This document shows positions 59,697 through 64,000 of a DNA stretch of 64,000 nucleotides, in pieces. The notes below the pieces were generated by a model. It did not search any database. It was not told where the DNA came from and saw nothing but the letters and a program-made list of their open reading frames with translations. Made by a program: the position numbers and the translations under genes. The first letter of the stretch is position 1, and each line of letters starts with the position of its first letter. Origin of the DNA: Asterella californica (taxonomy: Eukaryota; Streptophyta; Marchantiopsida; Marchantiales; Aytoniaceae); assembly GCA_036924285.1 (NCBI GenBank), contig JAYKYS010000010.1:12561001-12625000 (forward strand), in the 5' to 3' direction.

Positions 59697-62600
59697 ATGA
59701 TATTGAGTTTGCGCCATTCGAGCGGCGCCCTGCAGCGTAATTGCCTGCGAGTCCGACCTGTGCCAACCAGCGGCAGCGGCAGCCGGGCATCTTCAGTTCC
59801 ATCGACAAACGCAGTCATGTCTGCTGCGTCAGGAGGTTGCATCGTGTCTGCCATAGTGCCCAACAACTATTATTACCCTCGAGAGGTGACTTGAATTCTG
59901 CCCACTCCCTTACAAGCTGTAATATCCACAGGCTCTAGTTACAGAGTGGAATTTTTGCTGAGCGTTCCCGCTGGACTCGAGTCTTTGGTGATACGACATT
60001 GTTAGAGATTCCTGGTTGTCTTGCTTTAAGGCTTTTTCTGTCCAATTCTATGTTATCCCTGTGGAAAGTTACAATGGCCTGCATGTGTGGTGAAACGGGT
60101 GTTTTGACTGGCTCCGCGGTTTTGGTTTGTGGATTTGGAAAGCAGCGATTTGCTTAGGTTCTGACGCAGTACTGATTCTATCTAAGCTTAGGAGTTCTTC
60201 AGGTTTGCACATTCCACGTGTTGAATCTGTGTCTTGGATAAGAAAACCGAGACTTTCTTCTACAGAAACCTTTCGGTGTCACGTGTACTGTAACCTTATT
60301 TTGTGAAAGCAGACAGGACATGGCTCATCTCAGTTATCATTTTGCAGTTCTTGAATTATATGCCCGTCGGCAGGCCATACTGAGGATCGTCTACTTACCG
60401 TGATTGAACGTGTATATCTCTTTAAACAACAAAACTGTCGCACATAGCTAGAGGGCACCTGTGGAATCAGTACTCGAAAATATGCTTCACTGAATTAGGA
60501 CGGGTAGACAGATATTACTGTCTGATATCTCTCAATCTGTTCAGTGTCTTCTAGAATTGAACACAAGGTGCTACCCGGGTTCTACACAGTCATACTTTGG
60601 AACTATCTGAAGGTTTTCAAGCCAGTACCGCACTTCACATCTTAAATTGTTGGAGAGTGAAAATCTTGATCGTTTCGCAGGTCAAAGCGTCTTTCCATGG
60701 ATTGAAGCATGGAGACCTGCTTACCTCATATCCTGGGACGACCAGGCTAAAACAAGCGGTGGGGTTTTCACGGTGCAAAGCAGACAACCGACATATGGTT
60801 AGAAGGTTGAGTGTATGTGCTCTTGATGATACCAAAGCGGAGGAAGTCAAGGAAATCGGAGAAGAGATCGAAACTAGCTCCTCAAATGACTCAGCTCCAG
60901 CGAATGGCACTGCAACCAAGGAAGCCTTACCCACTGGGGAGCTTCAGTATGAGGCTCCCGGAGGATGGGATGAATTTGTGACGAAATGCAAAATGCTTAT
61001 AGCCTTACCCTGGCAAAGAGTAAAAAGAGGCAGTGTTTTGAAGCTGAAACTCTCTGGCCCGGTAAGTGGTGGAGGGTGATGTAGGATTTGGCTTGAATCT
61101 CGGATTCTACGTTGAAGAGATTCATTTCGATGTTTCATCTTAAATGTGTGTGGTTGAGGTGATTTTAACTTATATATTATGTCGGGTTTCGTGTGCACGT
61201 TTCTTTCTCTAAAACAGATTACCGAGCAGGTACAGAGTCGTTTTTCGCAATCCTTATCACTCCCTATGCTATGTCAAAATTTGACAAAAGCAGCAAACGA
61301 TCCTCGAATTGCGGGAATTCTACTCCGTATTGAACCAGTAGACTGCGCGTGGGGAAAGATTGATGAGTTATGTCGTCATATTGAGTACTACAAGAAGTCA
61401 GGTGAATGTCTGTTCTTTCTACCCAAGGTATGTTCAGTTTATGACGTTATGAGCGTAATGCAATGCATGGAGGTAAGCAGTACTTAACCGACTGAACTTT
61501 GTCTTCCTAAAATTGTCTCAGGAAAGTTTTTAATCGGGTTCATGGTCGTGGCCGGAGAGAAGGAGTATTATTTGGCGTCCAAGTGTGATGAGATTTATGC
61601 TCCTCCTGGAGCATACGTTTCCCTGCTTGGATTGAAGGTGCAGGCAACGTTTCTGGGAGGTGAGTTTTCGCGTTCCATTTTTAAACTCCGAGTATTGTCT
61701 GCATCTTGTGAGGTTGAATAGGGAATCAGATCGTATAAGTGTGGGCTCTTCATTCATTCGTTATGCTCTTCTGTTGTTAAGTACGACGGTTTCTGCTGCA
61801 AGAGGTGTGTGGATAACAGAGCCTTTCTGTGAATACCTTGAATGGATCTGTCACATACTAGGAAGGAAGAAGCGAGATAGGACTTCTTTGTTCAGTATCC
61901 AGTGTTAATATTTTTGCATCCCTTGTTCATACAGGTGTTTTTGAGAAGGTTGGTGTAGAACCACAGGTTCAACGCATAGGAAAGTACAAGAGCGCAGGAG
62001 ATTCCTTCTCAAGGAAGGACATGTCAGAGGCCAATCGTGAAATGCTTACTGCTTTGCTCGATGATATATATGAGAACTGGATCAACCAAATTGCATCATC
62101 TCGAGGTCCCCCCCGCCCCCCCTCTTACTTTTAGTCGGCTTTTTAGGATGTAACTTGCCATCAGTTTCCGTTGAGTTGGCCTCGGACTTTCACACACGAC
62201 AAGACCGATTTGTTCCTTCTAACGCGCTGTTGACTGTTACCGATGAAATCAACGGACCTGCCATTACCAGTATATACCGATGAAATCGGTATATAATGGT
62301 AATGGTAACTGGTAATGGCAGGTTACCTTGTATTTGGGCGTGGTGCTTGCTCCTTAGCTGAGCTGGCATTCTCCATAAACCTTCGATCGACATTCCGTCG
62401 ATATCGAAAGGCCCTTCACTCTGGGGGTCCTTCATTCTCGAAGGACAAACACCAAGGGACCGATTGGTGATGTAATGAAAAGTGAAGGTTAGAGAATTGT
62501 TGTACATGTACTTCTGCATTCTTAGCTCATTCGGCAGACTAAGATGCTGCTCGCAGTTTAAGCTCATTATCGTACTTTGGTGTGTTAAACAGGCAAGACT

Positions 62601-63830
62601 GTCAAGGACGTAGAAGATCTACTTGATACTGGAATCTTCAAACTCGAAACACTTAAGGAAGGAGGCTGGATCACTGACATTAAATACGAAGACGAGGTAT
62701 GCACACCCAGATGTAGTATTTTTTATACTTTCTGCTGTCAAGATGCTCTTTTGTAACTGTTGCAGAATTCAGATCTTAAATGTGTACATCCAGCACTGTA
62801 AATTCGAAGTTTCTGTTGGTATGGAAGTAATTGCTGGTGTTCGCCATGCGACGTATGGTCTTTGCAGATAGATGAAATGCTCAAGACGAGACTTGGCATT
62901 AAGGAGGATAAGAAGCTAGTGTCAGTTGATTATAAGTGAGTTACTTTCAGTTGCATGTAAAACTTTGAATTTCCATGGATGTCTTTCTAATATAATGGGT
63001 TCTCTCTCTCGTTCCTTCAAGTGGGCCGTGGTACCTGCCTTCTGCCATCTGTTCTGTGTCTTACATCAACCACTTGATTCATGCAAAGTTTGTTCCCATC
63101 TACCTTTGTGGGTAGTAAATAACCGCGTCGAAGTGATCAAGGCTGTGGGGACTTTGCTTAGATTCAACAGTCAGTTTGTAGCGTCTGTTTAGTCCATCGT
63201 GACCCTAATTTTCTTTTCATTGAAGTGTTATACTTTGTAGGAGTTTTTGCTATCCAATTCATTTGATGGAGAACAGAAAGTTGACTACCTATTTCCTGTA
63301 CGTTGACTTTTAAGGAAGATTACATACGGGTAACTTTGCTTGAATGAGACCAAAACTAATATGTTTACATGTGAGTGATGATACAGAAAATATTCTAGGG
63401 TAAAGGAATGGACTTTAGGTTTATCTGGACGTGGCGATAGAATCGCAGTTATCAGAGCTGTGGGAGGTATTAGCAGAGCTCGGGGTGGTGGACTGAGTCT
63501 TTCCAGTGAGGGCATCGTGAGCGATTCTTTCATAGAAAAAATTCGACAAGTTCGAGGTTTGCATTCTGCCTTGTGTGTGCTCCTCCATGTCTATCCTCAT
63601 TCTGGTAAATGCAATCCCATGCGATGTGGAAGCATGCGGACTCGAGATAGGAACTTCACGCACACAAATGATTTAGACAAAGTAAGTGAGAACATTATAC
63701 TGATTTGTTGGTTAGTGAGTATTATCTGACATCAGCTGAATACGGATCACATTTTTGCAGATGCTAAAGAATATAAAGCTGTGGTGTTGCGTATTGATAG
63801 CCCCGGGGGTGATGCTCTCGCCTCGGATTT
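59697..63830 (+). CDS. SPPA: Chloroplast SppA protease (signal peptide peptidase A), 3' part beyond window
   Basis: SPPA is a thylakoid-associated serine protease of the SppA/protease IV (S49) family, light-induced in Arabidopsis. Visible exons: 59697-59885, 60681-61061, 61218-61401, 61522-61659, 61935-62105, 62593-62696, 62868-62935, 63387-63556 and 63761-63830. They total 1475 nt (about 491 aa) with all phases consistent. The N-terminus (MILSLRHSSGALQRNCLRVR, then Ser/Pro/Arg-rich) looks like a transit peptide. Diagnostic blocks are KMLIALPWQRVKRGSVLKLK, AANDPRIAGILLRIEPVDC, VFEKVGVEPQVQRIGKYKSA (the tandem SppA general-base Lys is in GKYKSA), VKEWTLGLSGRGDRIAVIR and VVLRIDSPGGDALASDL. The nucleophilic Ser region lies beyond the right edge. 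The first intron (about 795 nt) separates the transit peptide exon. Confidence 0.93.
62256..62323. repeat. Bipartite hairpin inside SPPA intron 5
   Basis: Outer arms ACCTGCCATTACCAGT (62256-62271) and its exact complement (62308-62323) enclose an inner perfect stem TATATACCGA (62271-62280) with TCGGTATATA (62286-62295) around TGAAA. The word ACCGATGAAATC also occurs just upstream (62239-62250). The form resembles a small foldback element inserted in the intron. Confidence 0.93.
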
Positions 63831-64000
63831 GTGAGTTATCGTACCGTACCACTAAGGATTCAACTTTATGTGTTGTCTCAACTTGTACTGCTACTGTTCA
63901 GCGACTGTTGAGTGTGGAACTTCATCTACTGTTCGGTCTAAACGTTACTGTCCTCTACCATTCAAATGCAGTTCTAGGTGCTACGAAGTAGTGCCAAGTT

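Noticed and set aside
1..64000. CRISPR arrays, bacterial operons, rRNA or organellar inserts
   Set aside because: No regularly spaced repeats with unique spacers, no Shine-Dalgarno-organised genes and no rRNA-like sequence were seen; genes are intron-rich eukaryotic.

Overview
This window is nuclear DNA of a land plant. The genes are split by many short canonical GT-AG introns, and their products are plant-type: a SCARECROW-class GRAS factor, a PASTICCINO1-type FKBP and a chloroplast-type SppA protease. I infer a bryophyte, most likely a moss, from the AT-rich hairpin-filled intergenic DNA, the gene spacing, and a Rep/HUH-type element that I associate with mosses, algae and oomycetes. No sequence search was possible, so the lineage call is tentative.

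Layout. 13-3910 (-): the 5' three-quarters of a TELO2/TEL2 homologue, running off the left edge. 4130-4610 (+): a decayed F-box fragment. 6278-6532 (-): the main exon of COX17. 7353-8832 (-): two overlapping ORFs, one an intact HUH (Rep-like) endonuclease. Upstream of them (8931-9764) lie direct repeats and a hairpin that look like a rolling-circle origin or element terminus. 9770-14700 is mostly AT-rich DNA with one unidentified coding-like remnant. 14717-22388 (-): a complete PAS1-type FKBP/TPR gene, reconstructed as 18 exons and 613 aa. 22389-38550: about 16 kb with no recognisable gene but many palindromes, tandem duplications and a cluster of G-boxes. 38551-40938 (-): an intact single-exon SCARECROW gene. 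41-59.6 kb: the SCR upstream region, then a graveyard of mobile elements, including Ty3/gypsy integrase, gag-like pieces, a possible LTR with primer-binding site, a CACTA-like terminus, a tRNA-like SINE candidate and unusual tandem repeats. 59697-63830 (+): the first nine exons of chloroplast SPPA, running off the right edge.

The host genes are unrelated housekeeping or developmental genes and do not form a pathway: PIKK maturation (TELO2), copper delivery to cytochrome oxidase (COX17), a scaffold immunophilin (PAS1), asymmetric-division control (SCR) and thylakoid proteolysis (SPPA). The most unusual content is the HUH element with its repeat/hairpin leader, a prenylation-like C-terminus on PAS1 where I recall a membrane anchor in the angiosperm protein, and a recurring family of nested-palindrome modules in the intergenic DNA.
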